Below, in pieces: positions 18,285 to 27,908 of a stretch of DNA of 64,000 nucleotides (its first letter is position 1; the number at the start of each line of letters is the position of its first letter). The notes under the pieces were generated by a model. It was not told where the DNA came from, did no database searches, and saw only the letters and a list, made by a program, of their open reading frames with translations. A program made the position numbers and the translations under genes. The DNA comes from Castellaniella sp049673105 (GTDB taxonomy: Bacteria; Pseudomonadota; Gammaproteobacteria; Burkholderiales; Burkholderiaceae_B), in contig NZ_JBATXG010000013.1 in the NCBI RefSeq assembly GCF_049673105.1, positions 21,292 to 85,291 on the forward strand, written 5' to 3'.

Positions 18285-19331
18285 ATGACTCAAAGACGTG
18301 AATTCCTGAAACTGGCAGGAGGCGCCGCCCTGGGGGCCGGCGCTATCGCGGCGCCTGCCATCGTACGCGCGGACGCCCCGATCAAATGGCGGCTGCAGAC
18401 CTATGCGGGCCCGGCCTTGGCGGCCCATGTCATCAAACCATCCATCGATGCCTTCAATAAGGCCGCCAATGGACAGATGGAAATCGAACTGTACACCGCC
18501 GACCAGCTGGTGCCCCAGGGCGAGCTGTTTCGCGCCGTGCAAAAGGGCACCATCGACGCGGCGCAAAGCGACGACGATTCCATGGCGGCGCCGGTGGACG
18601 TGGCCATCTTCGCCGCGTATTTCCCCCTGGCCTCGCGCTACAGTCTGGACGTGCCTGCGCTCTGGAACTGGTACGGCCTGAACGATATCTGGAAAGAAGC
18701 CTACAGCCAGGTCGAAAACGTCACGTGGCTGGGCACGGGCGCCTGGGATCCCTGCAATATGGCGACCACGAAACCGATCAAGTCGCTGAACGACCTGAAG
18801 GGCCTGCGCCTGTATACCTTTCCGACAGGCGGTCGGTTCCTGTCGCGGCTAGGCGTGGTGCCCGTCACCCTGCCCTACGAAGACGTGCAGGTGGCGCTGC
18901 AAACAGGCGAACTGGATGGGGTGTGCTGGTCCGGCATCACCGAGGTCTACACCGTGGGTTGGGCCGACGTCACCAAATACTATCTGACCAACAACGTCTC
19001 GGGCGCCTGGGCGGGGTCCTACATCGCCAACACCGAGAAATGGAATGCGGTGCCCGAGCACCTGAAAACCCTGTTCCAACTGTGCATGGACAGCTCGCAC
19101 TACTACCGCCAGCACTGGTACTGGTGGGGCGAGGCCCATTACCGCACTCAGGGCGGCAAACTGGAACTGACCACCATTCCCGAATCGGAATGGAAGGCGG
19201 TTGAAACCGAAGCCCACAAATTCTGGGATGAGATCGCTCAGAAAAGCCCCCGTGACGCCAAGGTCGTGGGCATCCTGAAGCAATATGCGGAAATCATGGA
19301 CAAGGCCGGCCCTCCGTACCGATTCGCCTGA
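18285..19331 (+). CDS. TRAP transporter periplasmic solute-binding protein (DctP type)
   Basis: The protein has 348 aa and a Tat signal, TQRREFLKLAGGAALGAGA with cleavage near ADA (residue 30). This means it is folded before export, as in many DctP proteins of this type. Conserved parts include LFRAVQKGTIDAAQ, LKGLRLYTFPTGGRFLSRLG and VALQTGELDGVCWSGITEVY. It delivers the ligand to the DctQM pair. Several aromatic residues (HYYRQHWYWWGEAHY) lie near the expected ligand pocket in the C-terminal lobe. Confidence 0.93.
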   Translation: MTQRREFLKLAGGAALGAGAIAAPAIVRADAPIKWRLQTYAGPALAAHVIKPSIDAFNKAANGQMEIELYTADQLVPQGELFRAVQKGTIDAAQSDDDSMAAPVDVAIFAAYFPLASRYSLDVPALWNWYGLNDIWKEAYSQVENVTWLGTGAWDPCNMATTKPIKSLNDLKGLRLYTFPTGGRFLSRLGVVPVTLPYEDVQVALQTGELDGVCWSGITEVYTVGWADVTKYYLTNNVSGAWAGSYIANTEKWNAVPEHLKTLFQLCMDSSHYYRQHWYWWGEAHYRTQGGKLELTTIPESEWKAVETEAHKFWDEIAQKSPRDAKVVGILKQYAEIMDKAGPPYRFA

Positions 19332-19403
19332 TTCTGATTGGCAGGTCCGGGGGGTGTGCCCTGCATCGCCCCCCGATTCATCGACGCGGCACAAAGGTGC
19401 AAT

Positions 19404-20786
19404 ATGCAAGAACGTACCCTCCAGACCATCGACGACGCCATCGCCCTGGTCAAGCAAAGCAGTCTGTCCCACATCAAACTGGGGCTCTCCGACATTGACG
19501 GCGTCATCCGCGGCAAGTACATGCGCAAGGATAAATTCATCAGCGCTCTGCAATCCGGCTTTGCTTTCTGCGATGTCGTGATGGGCTGGGATTCGAACGA
19601 CCAGCTCTATGACAACACAACGTTCACCGGTTGGCATACCGCTTACCCGGACGCCGCCGCCCGCATCGACCCCAGCACCTGCCGCCGGCTGCCGCTGGAA
19701 CGCAACGCCCAGGGCGAAGACATGCTGTTCTTCATCGCCGAACTGGACGGCGCCGCCGCCGAGGTCTGCCCTCGGCGCCTATTGCATCGCATCATCCAGC
19801 GCGCCGCCGATCTGGGATTCGATGCCCATGCCGCGCTGGAATATGAATTCTTCATGTTCGACGAAACCCCGGATTCGATCCGTGAAAAGCAATATCGCAA
19901 CCTGAAGAACTGGACACCCGGCAATTTCGGTTATTCGGTCCTGCGCAGCACCGTCCACGCCGACTTCTACGAAGAACTGATGGATCTGTGCGAGAACATG
20001 GATATTCCCATCGAAAGTCTGCACACCGAAACCGGCCCTGGCGTACTGGAAGCCGCCATTGCCGTGGACCGCATCGACCATGCCGCCGACAAGGGCTTTC
20101 TATTCAAGACCTTCACCAAAGCCCTGGCCGAGCAACAGGGGCTGATGGCAACGTTCATGGCGAAATGGTCGCATCACTGCGCCGGACAAAGCGGCCACAT
20201 CCACCTGTCTCTGACCGACCGCAAGACCGGCGTCAATGTCTTTCACGACCCGAAGGCGGATCATTTCATGAGCCCCCTGCACCGGCACTTTGCGGCGGGC
20301 CTGCAGACCTATATGCCCGAGCTGATGGCCATGTACGCCCAGACCATCAACAGCTACACCCGTCTGGTGCCGGGCTATTGGGCGCCGCTGGAAGCCAGCC
20401 TGGGCATCGAAAACCGCACCACGGCGCTGCGCGTGATTCCCGGCGGGCCCAAAGCCCAGCGCATCGAAGTCCGCATCGGCTCCGCCGACGCCAATCCCTA
20501 TATCGCCCTGGCAGCCGCTCTCGGATCGGGCCTGCTTGGAATCGAACAGAAGCTGGAACCCTCCTTCACGTCGGGCAATGCCTATACCCAGGAATTCCCC
20601 GACGCGATCAAATTCCCCCAGACACTCTGGGAGGCCGCCCAGCGCCTGCGCCGCTCGCAGGCGGCCCGCTCGCTGTTTGGCGATACCTTCGTGGACCACA
20701 TGGCGGCCACCCGCGAATGGGAAGAGCGGAAATTCAGGGAATACGTAACCGACTGGGAACTCCAGCGCTATTTTGAAATCATCTGA
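19404..20786 (+). CDS. Glutamine synthetase family ligase (probable gamma-glutamyl-amine synthetase)
   Basis: This 460-aa GS-fold enzyme is shorter than or unlike GlnA in several stretches. Visible blocks are EYEFFMFDETP (metal-binding Glu), the HTETGPGVLEAAI segment, GQSGHIHLSLTD (in place of GlnA's NGSGMH) and ENRTTALRVIPGG. Relatives such as PuuA and other gamma-glutamyl-amine synthetases use ATP to join glutamate to an amine. The ATG at 19404 is preferred over a TTG at 19338. It is followed by aldehyde and alcohol dehydrogenase genes and an M81 peptidase gene, which fit a route that masks an amine with glutamate, oxidises the side chain and then hydrolyses the amide. The amine is not identified. 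Confidence 0.88.
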   Translation: MQERTLQTIDDAIALVKQSSLSHIKLGLSDIDGVIRGKYMRKDKFISALQSGFAFCDVVMGWDSNDQLYDNTTFTGWHTAYPDAAARIDPSTCRRLPLERNAQGEDMLFFIAELDGAAAEVCPRRLLHRIIQRAADLGFDAHAALEYEFFMFDETPDSIREKQYRNLKNWTPGNFGYSVLRSTVHADFYEELMDLCENMDIPIESLHTETGPGVLEAAIAVDRIDHAADKGFLFKTFTKALAEQQGLMATFMAKWSHHCAGQSGHIHLSLTDRKTGVNVFHDPKADHFMSPLHRHFAAGLQTYMPELMAMYAQTINSYTRLVPGYWAPLEASLGIENRTTALRVIPGGPKAQRIEVRIGSADANPYIALAAALGSGLLGIEQKLEPSFTSGNAYTQEFPDAIKFPQTLWEAAQRLRRSQAARSLFGDTFVDHMAATREWEERKFREYVTDWELQRYFEII

Positions 20787-20807
20787 CTATCAGGACAGGC
20801 GTTCATC

Positions 20808-22193
20808 ATGAGCGAACTCATCACCATCAGCCCGATCGACGGGCAAGAACTGCTGCGCCGGCCTCATGCCACTGCGGCGGATCTCGATCGCATCACCCAG
20901 GCCGCCAGACGAGCCCAACGCGACTGGGCCCGCCAGCCGCTTGCGGTGCGTGTGGATAGGCTGGAACAAGCCATCAGCACCGTGGTCGCACGCACCGAGA
21001 CCTTCGCCAAGGCCATCACGGAACAGATGGGCCGCCCCATCAGCCAGGCCCCCGGTGAGCTGCGCGGTTTTGCCGAGCGTGGACGCCATATGCTGTCCGT
21101 GGCGGCAGAGGCCCTGGCGTCGCGTGATCTGCCAGAGCAAGACAATCTGCACCGGTCCATCGTGCGCGAGCCCGTCGGCGTCGTGCTGACCATCGCCCCC
21201 TGGAACTACCCGCTGCTGACAGCCGTCAACAGCATCGTGCCGGCACTGGCCGCCGGCAATGCCGTGATCCTCAAACATTCGGACCAGACGCCCCTGTGCG
21301 CCGAACAATTGGTCCAGGCCTTTGGCGATGCCGGGCTGCCCGCCGGTCTGTTCCAATACATTCACGCCACGCATGACACCATCCGCGCGCTGATCCAGTC
21401 ACCCGCCATCGACTATGTGGCCTTCACCGGATCGGTGCGCGGGGGCGCCGCCGTGGAAGAAGCCGCGGCGGGCCGCTTCATCGGCCGGGGGCTGGAATTG
21501 GGCGGTAACGACCCGGCATATGTGCGCGCCGATGCCGATCTGACGCAGGCCGTCGACACCCTGGTCGATGGCGCTTTTTTCAATTCCGGGCAGTCTTGCT
21601 GCGGCATTCAGCGCATCTACGTCCACCAATCCCATTACCGGGCCTTCGTCGACCAAGCCGTCGCGCTGACGGAACAATACCGCCTGGGCGATCCTCTGGA
21701 CCCGAACATCAATCTGGGGCCGGTCGTGCGCTTGCGAGCCGCCGAAGAAATCCGCACCGTGCTGGCCCGGTCCATCGAGATGGGCGCCCGCGACTGCGTG
21801 GACCCAGGACGATTTCCCATGGCGCTGCCCGGCAGCACCTATCTGGCGCCCAGCATCCTGACGCAGGTCAACCACGAGATGCCGGTCATGAACGAAGAAT
21901 GCTTCGGCCCGGTGGTCGGCATCATGCCCGTGGCATCCGATGAGCAAGCCGTGGCGCTGATGAACGATTGCCGCTATGGCCTGACGGCGGCGATCTTCAC
22001 CCAGGACATCGAAGCGGCCCGCCATCTGGGATCACAGATCGAAACCGGGACGCTGTTCATGAATCGCTGCGATTACCTGGACCCGGCCTTAGCCTGGACC
22101 GGCGTGAAAAACACCGGCCACGGCATCTCGCTATCCGTTTACGGCTATCACATGCTGACGCGTGTGAAGTCCTACCACCTGCGCACGCTATAG
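20808..22193 (+). CDS. NAD(P)-dependent aldehyde dehydrogenase family protein
   Basis: The 461-aa enzyme has the family's key parts: IAPWNYPLLTAVNSIVPALAAGN (near residue 127), TGSVRGGAAVEEAA for cofactor binding, LELGGNDPAYV with the general-base Glu, and the catalytic Cys in FNSGQSCCGIQR (near 263). It oxidises an aldehyde to the acid in the cytoplasm. Position between the GS-like ligase and the alcohol dehydrogenase suggests that the substrate is a gamma-glutamyl amino-aldehyde. It begins 21 bases after the ligase gene. Confidence 0.92.
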   Translation: MSELITISPIDGQELLRRPHATAADLDRITQAARRAQRDWARQPLAVRVDRLEQAISTVVARTETFAKAITEQMGRPISQAPGELRGFAERGRHMLSVAAEALASRDLPEQDNLHRSIVREPVGVVLTIAPWNYPLLTAVNSIVPALAAGNAVILKHSDQTPLCAEQLVQAFGDAGLPAGLFQYIHATHDTIRALIQSPAIDYVAFTGSVRGGAAVEEAAAGRFIGRGLELGGNDPAYVRADADLTQAVDTLVDGAFFNSGQSCCGIQRIYVHQSHYRAFVDQAVALTEQYRLGDPLDPNINLGPVVRLRAAEEIRTVLARSIEMGARDCVDPGRFPMALPGSTYLAPSILTQVNHEMPVMNEECFGPVVGIMPVASDEQAVALMNDCRYGLTAAIFTQDIEAARHLGSQIETGTLFMNRCDYLDPALAWTGVKNTGHGISLSVYGYHMLTRVKSYHLRTL

Positions 22194-22204
22194 GAATGCC
22201 CGTC

Positions 22205-23368
22205 ATGAACAAGCTGACTGCCAACTGGAACTACCCCACGGCCATCAAAGCCGGCCCAGGGCGCATCCGCGAACTGCCGCAACACTGCCGGGCGCTGGGC
22301 ATGCACCGCCCCATGCTGATCACCGACCCCGGCCTGGCCGGCCTGGACATCGTCACCCAGGCCGTGCAATCCTGCCGGGATGCCGGCCTGGTCTGCGGCC
22401 TGTTTTCCCACATCAAAGGCAACCCCACCGGCCAGAACGTCAGCGATGGCGTGACGGCCTTTCATTCCGGCGCCCATGACGGCGTCATCGCCTTTGGCGG
22501 CGGCTCGGCGCTGGATGCGGCCAAGGCCATTGCGCTGATGGCCGGACAGAACCGGCCTCTGTGGGATTTCGAGGACATCGGCGACAACTACACCCGCGTC
22601 AATGTCGACGGCATGGCCCCTGTCGTGGCGGTGCCCACGACGGCGGGCACCGGCTCCGAGGTCGGTCGCGCATCGGTCATCACCGACGACCAGGCTCACG
22701 TCAAACGCATCATCTTCCATGCCCGCATGCTGCCGGCCATCGTCATCCTGGATGCCGAACTGACCACCGCCCTGCCCGCCCGCCTGACGGCGGCAACCGG
22801 CATGGATGCGCTGTCTCATAACCTGGAAGCCCTGTGCTCGCCGGTTCTCCATCCCATGGCGACCGGCATCGGCATGGAAGGCAGCCGCCTGGTGCATCAC
22901 TATCTGAAGCGCGCCGTGGACGACGGCACCGATCTGGAAGCCCGCCATTTCATGCTGGTGGCGTCCAGCATGGGCGCGACCGCCTTCCAGAAGGGGCTGG
23001 GCGCCATGCACGCGCTGGCCCACCCCCTGGGGGCGCTGTACGATGCCCATCACGGCATGCTCAATGCCATTCTGATGCCCTATGTGCTCAAAGCCAACCA
23101 GGCCGTGATCACCGACACCATGACCCTGCTGGCCCGCTATCTGGGCCTGGACAAACCCGGCTTTGCCGCCACCCTGGACTGGGTGCTGAACCTGCGTGAA
23201 TCCATCCACATTCCGCATGGCTTGGCCGACATCGGCATCCCTGCCGAAGCCGTGGGCAAAGTGGGCGCCATGGCCGTGCTGGATGGCTCTGCCGCCACCA
23301 ATCCGATTCCTTTCACGCCCGCCCAATACGATGCGATCCTGAGCGACGCGATTCAGGGCAAACTCTGA
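22205..23368 (+). CDS. Iron-containing alcohol dehydrogenase
   Basis: This 387-aa group III alcohol dehydrogenase contains the NAD-binding GGGSALDAAKAIALMA (near residue 98), PTTAGTGSEVGRASVI (near 142), the metal-site Asp and His residues in TGMDALSHNLEA and GAMHALAHPLGALYDAHHG. The last stretch carries the His residues that hold the iron. It would oxidise a primary alcohol to the aldehyde used by the preceding gene's product. The ATG at 22205 has AGGA at good distance; an in-frame ATG at 22196 adds three residues. Confidence 0.93.
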   Translation: MNKLTANWNYPTAIKAGPGRIRELPQHCRALGMHRPMLITDPGLAGLDIVTQAVQSCRDAGLVCGLFSHIKGNPTGQNVSDGVTAFHSGAHDGVIAFGGGSALDAAKAIALMAGQNRPLWDFEDIGDNYTRVNVDGMAPVVAVPTTAGTGSEVGRASVITDDQAHVKRIIFHARMLPAIVILDAELTTALPARLTAATGMDALSHNLEALCSPVLHPMATGIGMEGSRLVHHYLKRAVDDGTDLEARHFMLVASSMGATAFQKGLGAMHALAHPLGALYDAHHGMLNAILMPYVLKANQAVITDTMTLLARYLGLDKPGFAATLDWVLNLRESIHIPHGLADIGIPAEAVGKVGAMAVLDGSAATNPIPFTPAQYDAILSDAIQGKL

Positions 23369-23370
23369 CC

Positions 23371-24834
23371 ATGGCCCGCATCGGCGTCCTGGGGTTTCTG
23401 CACGAAACCAATACCTTCGCCCCCGGCCCGACCGAATTGGCACGCTTCATCGAAGCCGATGCCTGGCCCGGTCTGGTCGAGGGCCAGGCGCTGCTGGACG
23501 CCACCGGCGCCATGAATCTGGCGGTCAGCGGCTTTGTCGCTGCCATGCGGGATACCGGCCACATCCTGGCGCCGCTGCTCTGGTGTTCCGCCAACCCTTC
23601 CGGCCCCGTGGCGGACGCGGCGTTCGACACCATCGTGTCGCGCATGGAAACCCTGCTGCGCCAGGCAGGCCCGCTGGACGCGCTGTTCCTGGATCTGCAC
23701 GGATCGATGGTGACGGAACACCTGGACGACGCCGAAGGCGAACTGCTGCAGCGGCTGCGGCGCATCACCGGCCCCGCCATCCCGTACGTTGCCGCGCTGG
23801 ACTTTCATGCCATCATCACCCAGGCCATGGTCGACCAGACCCAGGCGATGGTGGCCTATCACAGCTATCCCCACGTGGACATGGCTGACACGGGCGCCAG
23901 GGCAGCCCGCATGATGCAACGCCTGCTGGCCGGCGAATCCTTTCACGCCGCCTGGCAAAAACTGGATTTCCTGGTGTCCATGCCCTGGCAAAGCACCCTG
24001 GGCGACGAGCCTGCCGGCAAGATCATGGCCCAGGCCAGGGCGCTGGAAACCCTGGATCGCCCCGAAGTCCAGTTCATTCCCGGTTTCCCCAATTCGGACA
24101 CCCCCGAATCCGGGCCGGCCATCCTGGCGTATGCCAGCACGCCCGCTCGGGCCCAGGCGGGCGTACAAGCGCTGGCCCAGCGGGTCTCCGGCCTGCAGCA
24201 GGCGTTCAGCGGCACCCTGCATACGCCGGATCAAGCGCTGCAAATCGCCCGCACACACGCCAGTCTGCGCTACATCCTGGCGGATACCCAAGACAACCCC
24301 GGCGGAGGCGCAGCAGGGGATACCACCGGCATCCTGCACGCGCTGCTGGATCAACAGCTATCCGGCGCTGCCGTGGCGCTGCTCTGCGATGCACCATTCG
24401 CGCTGGCCGCCCATCAGGCCGGCACCGGCTCGACGATCCGCCTGCCACTGGGGGGCCGCAGCACACCGGGCGATCCGCCGGTAGAAGGAGATTTCGAGAT
24501 CCTGGCCCTGGGCGACGGGAAATTCGTCGGCACTGGCCCGTTTTATCAAGGCTGCCGCATGGAATTGGGCCTGATGGCGCGTGCGCGGATTCAAGGCGTC
24601 GACGTCCTGGTTTCCAGCCGCAAACAGCAGGCAGCCGATCAAGCCATGTTCCGCCATCTGGGCGCCGATCCCCAGGATTACCGCATCCTGGTGCTGAAAA
24701 GCTCAGTTCACTTCCGGGCCGATTTCAGCGCCCTGGCGGATCACATCCTGATGGTGAAAGCCCCTGGCGCCAACACCGCAGACCTGCGCGAACTGCGCTA
24801 TACCCGGCTGCGCCCCGGGGTTACGATCCTGTAA
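23371..24834 (+). CDS. M81 family metallopeptidase (MlrC-like)
   Basis: This 487-aa protein has the M81/MlrC N-terminus MARIGVLGFLHETNTFAP. Candidate metal-site residues are Asp and His in LFLDLHGSMVTEHLDDAEGE (near 108) and Asp-His in YVAALDFHAIIT, followed by YHSYPHVDMADTG. The family includes the microcystin-linear-peptide hydrolase MlrC and many uncharacterised hydrolases of modified peptides and amides. As last gene of the operon it could cleave a gamma-glutamyl amide to release glutamate and the oxidised amine. That assignment is inference. It starts 2 bases after the alcohol dehydrogenase stop and its last 14 bases overlap the convergent phosphatase gene. Confidence 0.88.
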   Translation: MARIGVLGFLHETNTFAPGPTELARFIEADAWPGLVEGQALLDATGAMNLAVSGFVAAMRDTGHILAPLLWCSANPSGPVADAAFDTIVSRMETLLRQAGPLDALFLDLHGSMVTEHLDDAEGELLQRLRRITGPAIPYVAALDFHAIITQAMVDQTQAMVAYHSYPHVDMADTGARAARMMQRLLAGESFHAAWQKLDFLVSMPWQSTLGDEPAGKIMAQARALETLDRPEVQFIPGFPNSDTPESGPAILAYASTPARAQAGVQALAQRVSGLQQAFSGTLHTPDQALQIARTHASLRYILADTQDNPGGGAAGDTTGILHALLDQQLSGAAVALLCDAPFALAAHQAGTGSTIRLPLGGRSTPGDPPVEGDFEILALGDGKFVGTGPFYQGCRMELGLMARARIQGVDVLVSSRKQQAADQAMFRHLGADPQDYRILVLKSSVHFRADFSALADHILMVKAPGANTADLRELRYTRLRPGVTIL

Positions 24835-25618
24835 GGCAATGCAGCGCTTGCTGATGCAAACGGGCATTGGTGGCGGCCACCACTCGACCGTCGGACTGCG
24901 CCGTCAGCGCCCGCCCCTGCCAATCGCTGATGACGCCCCCTGCCTCCTGAATGACCGGGATCAGCGGCAGATAGTCATAAGGCATCAGATTCGTCTCCAC
25001 GACCAGGTCGACATGCCCGCTGGCCAACAGGGCGTAGGCATAACAATCACCGCCGAAGCGGCGCAAATACACGGCCTTGCTCAGGCGCTCAAAGTCTTGA
25101 TGGTCGGCGGCCCCGAACAAATCCGGCGACGTCGCCTGCAGCACCGCCTGCGCCAGATCCGTCACCGCCCGGGTGCGGCAGCGTTCGCCATTCATCCAGC
25201 AGCCGCGACCGCGCACCGCGACCCAGCGCTCGGCGGTATAGGGGATGTCGATGATCCCCAGCAAGGGCTGCTGCTCGTGCAGCACCGCCAGCAGACAGCC
25301 CCACAAGGGATTGCCGGTGATGAAACTGCGGGTGCCGTCGATCGGGTCGATCGACCACAGGACGGCGGCATCCGCAGCCTGCACGCCAAATTCCTCGCCC
25401 AGCACGCCATGATCGGGATAACGGCGCGCGATTTCACGACGCAGGAATTCTTCGACCCCGCGATCCGCCACCGTCACCGGACTGGCATCCGCCTTGACCT
25501 CGATATCCGGGTGATGGCGAAACCAGCGCAGGGCAATCGATCTGGCCTGACCCGCCAGGCTCTGGGCAAAATCGAGGACCTCATCCGTCCAGGGCGGCAC
25601 CACTGATGACATCGGCAT
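24821..25618 (-). CDS. Inositol monophosphatase / histidinol-phosphatase (HisN) family phosphatase
   Basis: The 265-aa magnesium phosphatase has the fold's motifs: GEEFG with the metal Glu (near 71), WSIDPIDGTRSFITGNPLWG (the DPIDGT signature near 88-93) and the C-terminal ASGHVDLVVETNLMPYDYLPLIPVIQEAGG with the third metal Asp. The start at 25618 has GGGAG upstream. It is divergent from an ABC importer of aminoethylphosphonate type and may dephosphorylate the imported compound; histidinol phosphate is the usual automatic label but no his genes are nearby. Confidence 0.88.
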   Translation of the reverse strand: MPMSSVVPPWTDEVLDFAQSLAGQARSIALRWFRHHPDIEVKADASPVTVADRGVEEFLRREIARRYPDHGVLGEEFGVQAADAAVLWSIDPIDGTRSFITGNPLWGCLLAVLHEQQPLLGIIDIPYTAERWVAVRGRGCWMNGERCRTRAVTDLAQAVLQATSPDLFGAADHQDFERLSKAVYLRRFGGDCYAYALLASGHVDLVVETNLMPYDYLPLIPVIQEAGGVISDWQGRALTAQSDGRVVAATNARLHQQALHCLTGS

Positions 25619-25817
25619 GACAGGCTCCCGAAACCATGAATAGGACATCGCTGCAAAAGAATTCTGAAGGCTATTGCATGTTTTTGCAAATTTCCACAAA
25701 ATAACAACTCAGGCGCTCCGGCACGTTATTCGTAGGACCGCAGTACGCCATGCATCGCCGTAGCGACTCCCAATGATCCGGCATCAGACCGGTTCCCCAC
25801 GACCGCAGGAGACACGC

Positions 25818-26834
25818 ATGCAACGATTTACACACAACGTCCTGGCCGCAGCCGTCGCTCTCGTCGGCGCCAGTCTGATCCAGACCGCCCACGCCAAATC
25901 CCTGACCATCTATACCGCCCTGGAAGACGACGAAGTCACCGACTACATGGGCGCCGCCAAGGCCGCCATGCCCGACGTGGAATTCCATGTCCTGCGCCTG
26001 TCGACCGGAGACATGGCCGCCCGCTTGCTGGCGGAAATTAAAAACCCCCGTGCCGATGTCATCTGGGGCTTTGCCGTCACCAATATGCTGGACCCCCGGA
26101 TTCACGGCGAACTGATGCAATACGAACCCGTCGCCGCCAAAAAACTGCCTGCCATCTATCGCGGCAAAGACGGCACCTGGTTTGCCGCCACCGGCTATAT
26201 GGCGGCGTTCTGTGTCAATACCGAACGCCTGAAATCCAAGAACCTGCCCATGCCGGCTTCCTGGGAAGACCTGACGAAACCGGTCTACAAAGGCGAGATC
26301 GTGATGCCCAATCCAGCGGCATCGGGCACGGGCTGGCTGCAGATCGCCGCCATCCTGCAAGGCTTGGGCAACGACAAAGGCTGGGATCTGATCAAAGGCC
26401 TGAACCAGAACATCGCCCAATACACCAGTTCCGGCTCGAAACCCTGCAAGATGGCCCGCACCGGCGAATACGCCATCGGCGCCTCGTTTGCTTTCCCCGC
26501 CATGCAATCCATCGAAGCCGGCTTCCCCGTCAAAATGGTGGTGCCATCGGACTGGGTCGGCTACGAACTGGAAGCCTCCGGCGTGGTCAAGACCACTAAA
26601 AACCCGGAAGACGCCAAACGATTCCTGGACTGGACCTTGTCGCCGCAGGCTGCCGGCCTCTACAAAAAATACAAGGAAATCGTCACGATCCCAGGGGCTG
26701 AACCGTCCGAACAGTTGATCAAGGCCGGTCTGCCCACCAACGTGGACAAAATTCTGTATCCCATCGACTTCGAAAAATCCGCCGCCGAACGGGCCGACGT
26801 CCTGAAGCAGTGGCAACAAGTCACCGCACGCTGA
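25818..26834 (+). CDS. ABC transporter periplasmic binding protein, 2-aminoethylphosphonate type
   Basis: This 338-aa protein has a Sec signal ending AHA (residue 26). The mature part starts KSLTIYTALEDDEVTDY and belongs to the iron/phosphonate/polyamine binding-protein fold (ADVIWGFAVTNML, YMAAFCVNTERLKSKNLPMPASWEDL). Together with its partners it matches the putative 2-aminoethylphosphonate importer set with one fused permease. The start at 25818 follows AGGAG. The true ligand is uncertain; a phosphorylated compound fits the divergent phosphatase gene and the DeoR regulator downstream. Confidence 0.9.
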   Translation: MQRFTHNVLAAAVALVGASLIQTAHAKSLTIYTALEDDEVTDYMGAAKAAMPDVEFHVLRLSTGDMAARLLAEIKNPRADVIWGFAVTNMLDPRIHGELMQYEPVAAKKLPAIYRGKDGTWFAATGYMAAFCVNTERLKSKNLPMPASWEDLTKPVYKGEIVMPNPAASGTGWLQIAAILQGLGNDKGWDLIKGLNQNIAQYTSSGSKPCKMARTGEYAIGASFAFPAMQSIEAGFPVKMVVPSDWVGYELEASGVVKTTKNPEDAKRFLDWTLSPQAAGLYKKYKEIVTIPGAEPSEQLIKAGLPTNVDKILYPIDFEKSAAERADVLKQWQQVTAR

Positions 26835-26888
26835 ACGACCGCCACCCATCAACAGGCCGGGTCCGCCCGGCCTTCTCCGGAGGGCTGC

Positions 26889-27899
26889 ATGAGCCTGGAA
26901 CTCTCACACATCGACAAATCATTCGGCGACTTTCCGGCGCTCAAAGACATCAACCTGACCGTCGGACCGCATGATTTCGTCTGTTTACTGGGCCCCAGCG
27001 GCTGCGGCAAAACGACGCTGCTGAGAATCATTGCCGGGCTGCTGCAGGCTGACGCAGGACAACTGACGCTCGACGGCCAGGATCTGGGACAAATACCGCC
27101 GCGCACCCGCAATTTCGGCATCGTTTTTCAATCCTATTCGCTCTTTCCCAATATGACGGTGTACGACAACATCGCCTACGGCTTACGCATCCGCAAGGAA
27201 CCCGCCCAGCAGATTCGCGCGCGCGTGGACGAACTGCTGCAGTTGATCCGCATTCCCACCATGGCTGAACGCTTTCCCTGGCAACTGTCAGGCGGCCAGC
27301 AGCAGCGCGTGGCTCTGGCGCGGGCGCTGGCCGTCAACCCGCGCCTTATTTTGCTGGATGAACCGCTTTCTGCACTGGACGCCCGGGTGCGCAACGAAAT
27401 GCGCCACGAGATCCGCGAGGTCCAGCGCCGTCTGAAAATCCCCACCATCATGGTGACGCACGACCAGGAAGAAGCCCTGATGCTGGCCGACACCGTCGTC
27501 TGCATGAACAATGGCATGATCGAACAAGCCGGGTCGCCGCAAACGCTGTATCGCGCACCCAAAACACGTTTTGTGGCGGACTTCATCGGCCTGAGCAATC
27601 TGCTGCCCGCCGATTGGCTTCAAGCGCATACGCCAGGCATTCTGGACCAGCTGCCGGCCCCGGCGCATGCCCAGGACGCCCTGCTCTGCATCCGGCCCGA
27701 ACACATTCAGCTCAGCGCCGACGCCGCCGGCCCCGCAACCATCCAGAACATCACCTTCCTGGGCAATCTGTGCCGTATGACGCTGCGCTGGGGGGAACGC
27801 GAACTGCTGGTGGAACAGCACGCCAGCACAAACTACCAAGAAGGCGATCGCGTGCGCCTGGCGATCAGCCCGGGCCAGGGCTGCTGGGTCACCGCCTAG
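26889..27899 (+). CDS. ABC transporter ATP-binding protein, 2-aminoethylphosphonate type
   Basis: The 336-aa ATPase has Walker A LGPSGCGKTTLL (near residue 36), Q-loop VFQSYSLFPNMTV, signature LSGGQQQRVALARALA (near 135) and Walker B LILLDEPLSALDARV, followed by the H-loop THDQEE. A C-terminal TOBE-like regulatory domain (about 240-336) is present. It powers import with the fused permease encoded 9 bases downstream. Confidence 0.95.
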   Translation: MSLELSHIDKSFGDFPALKDINLTVGPHDFVCLLGPSGCGKTTLLRIIAGLLQADAGQLTLDGQDLGQIPPRTRNFGIVFQSYSLFPNMTVYDNIAYGLRIRKEPAQQIRARVDELLQLIRIPTMAERFPWQLSGGQQQRVALARALAVNPRLILLDEPLSALDARVRNEMRHEIREVQRRLKIPTIMVTHDQEEALMLADTVVCMNNGMIEQAGSPQTLYRAPKTRFVADFIGLSNLLPADWLQAHTPGILDQLPAPAHAQDALLCIRPEHIQLSADAAGPATIQNITFLGNLCRMTLRWGERELLVEQHASTNYQEGDRVRLAISPGQGCWVTA

Positions 27900-27908
27900 G
27901 AGCCCGTC

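Noticed and set aside
19404..20786. Ordinary glutamine synthetase GlnA.
   Set aside because: GlnA's active-site NGSGMH-type block is replaced by GQSGHIH and the gene sits in a catabolic operon.
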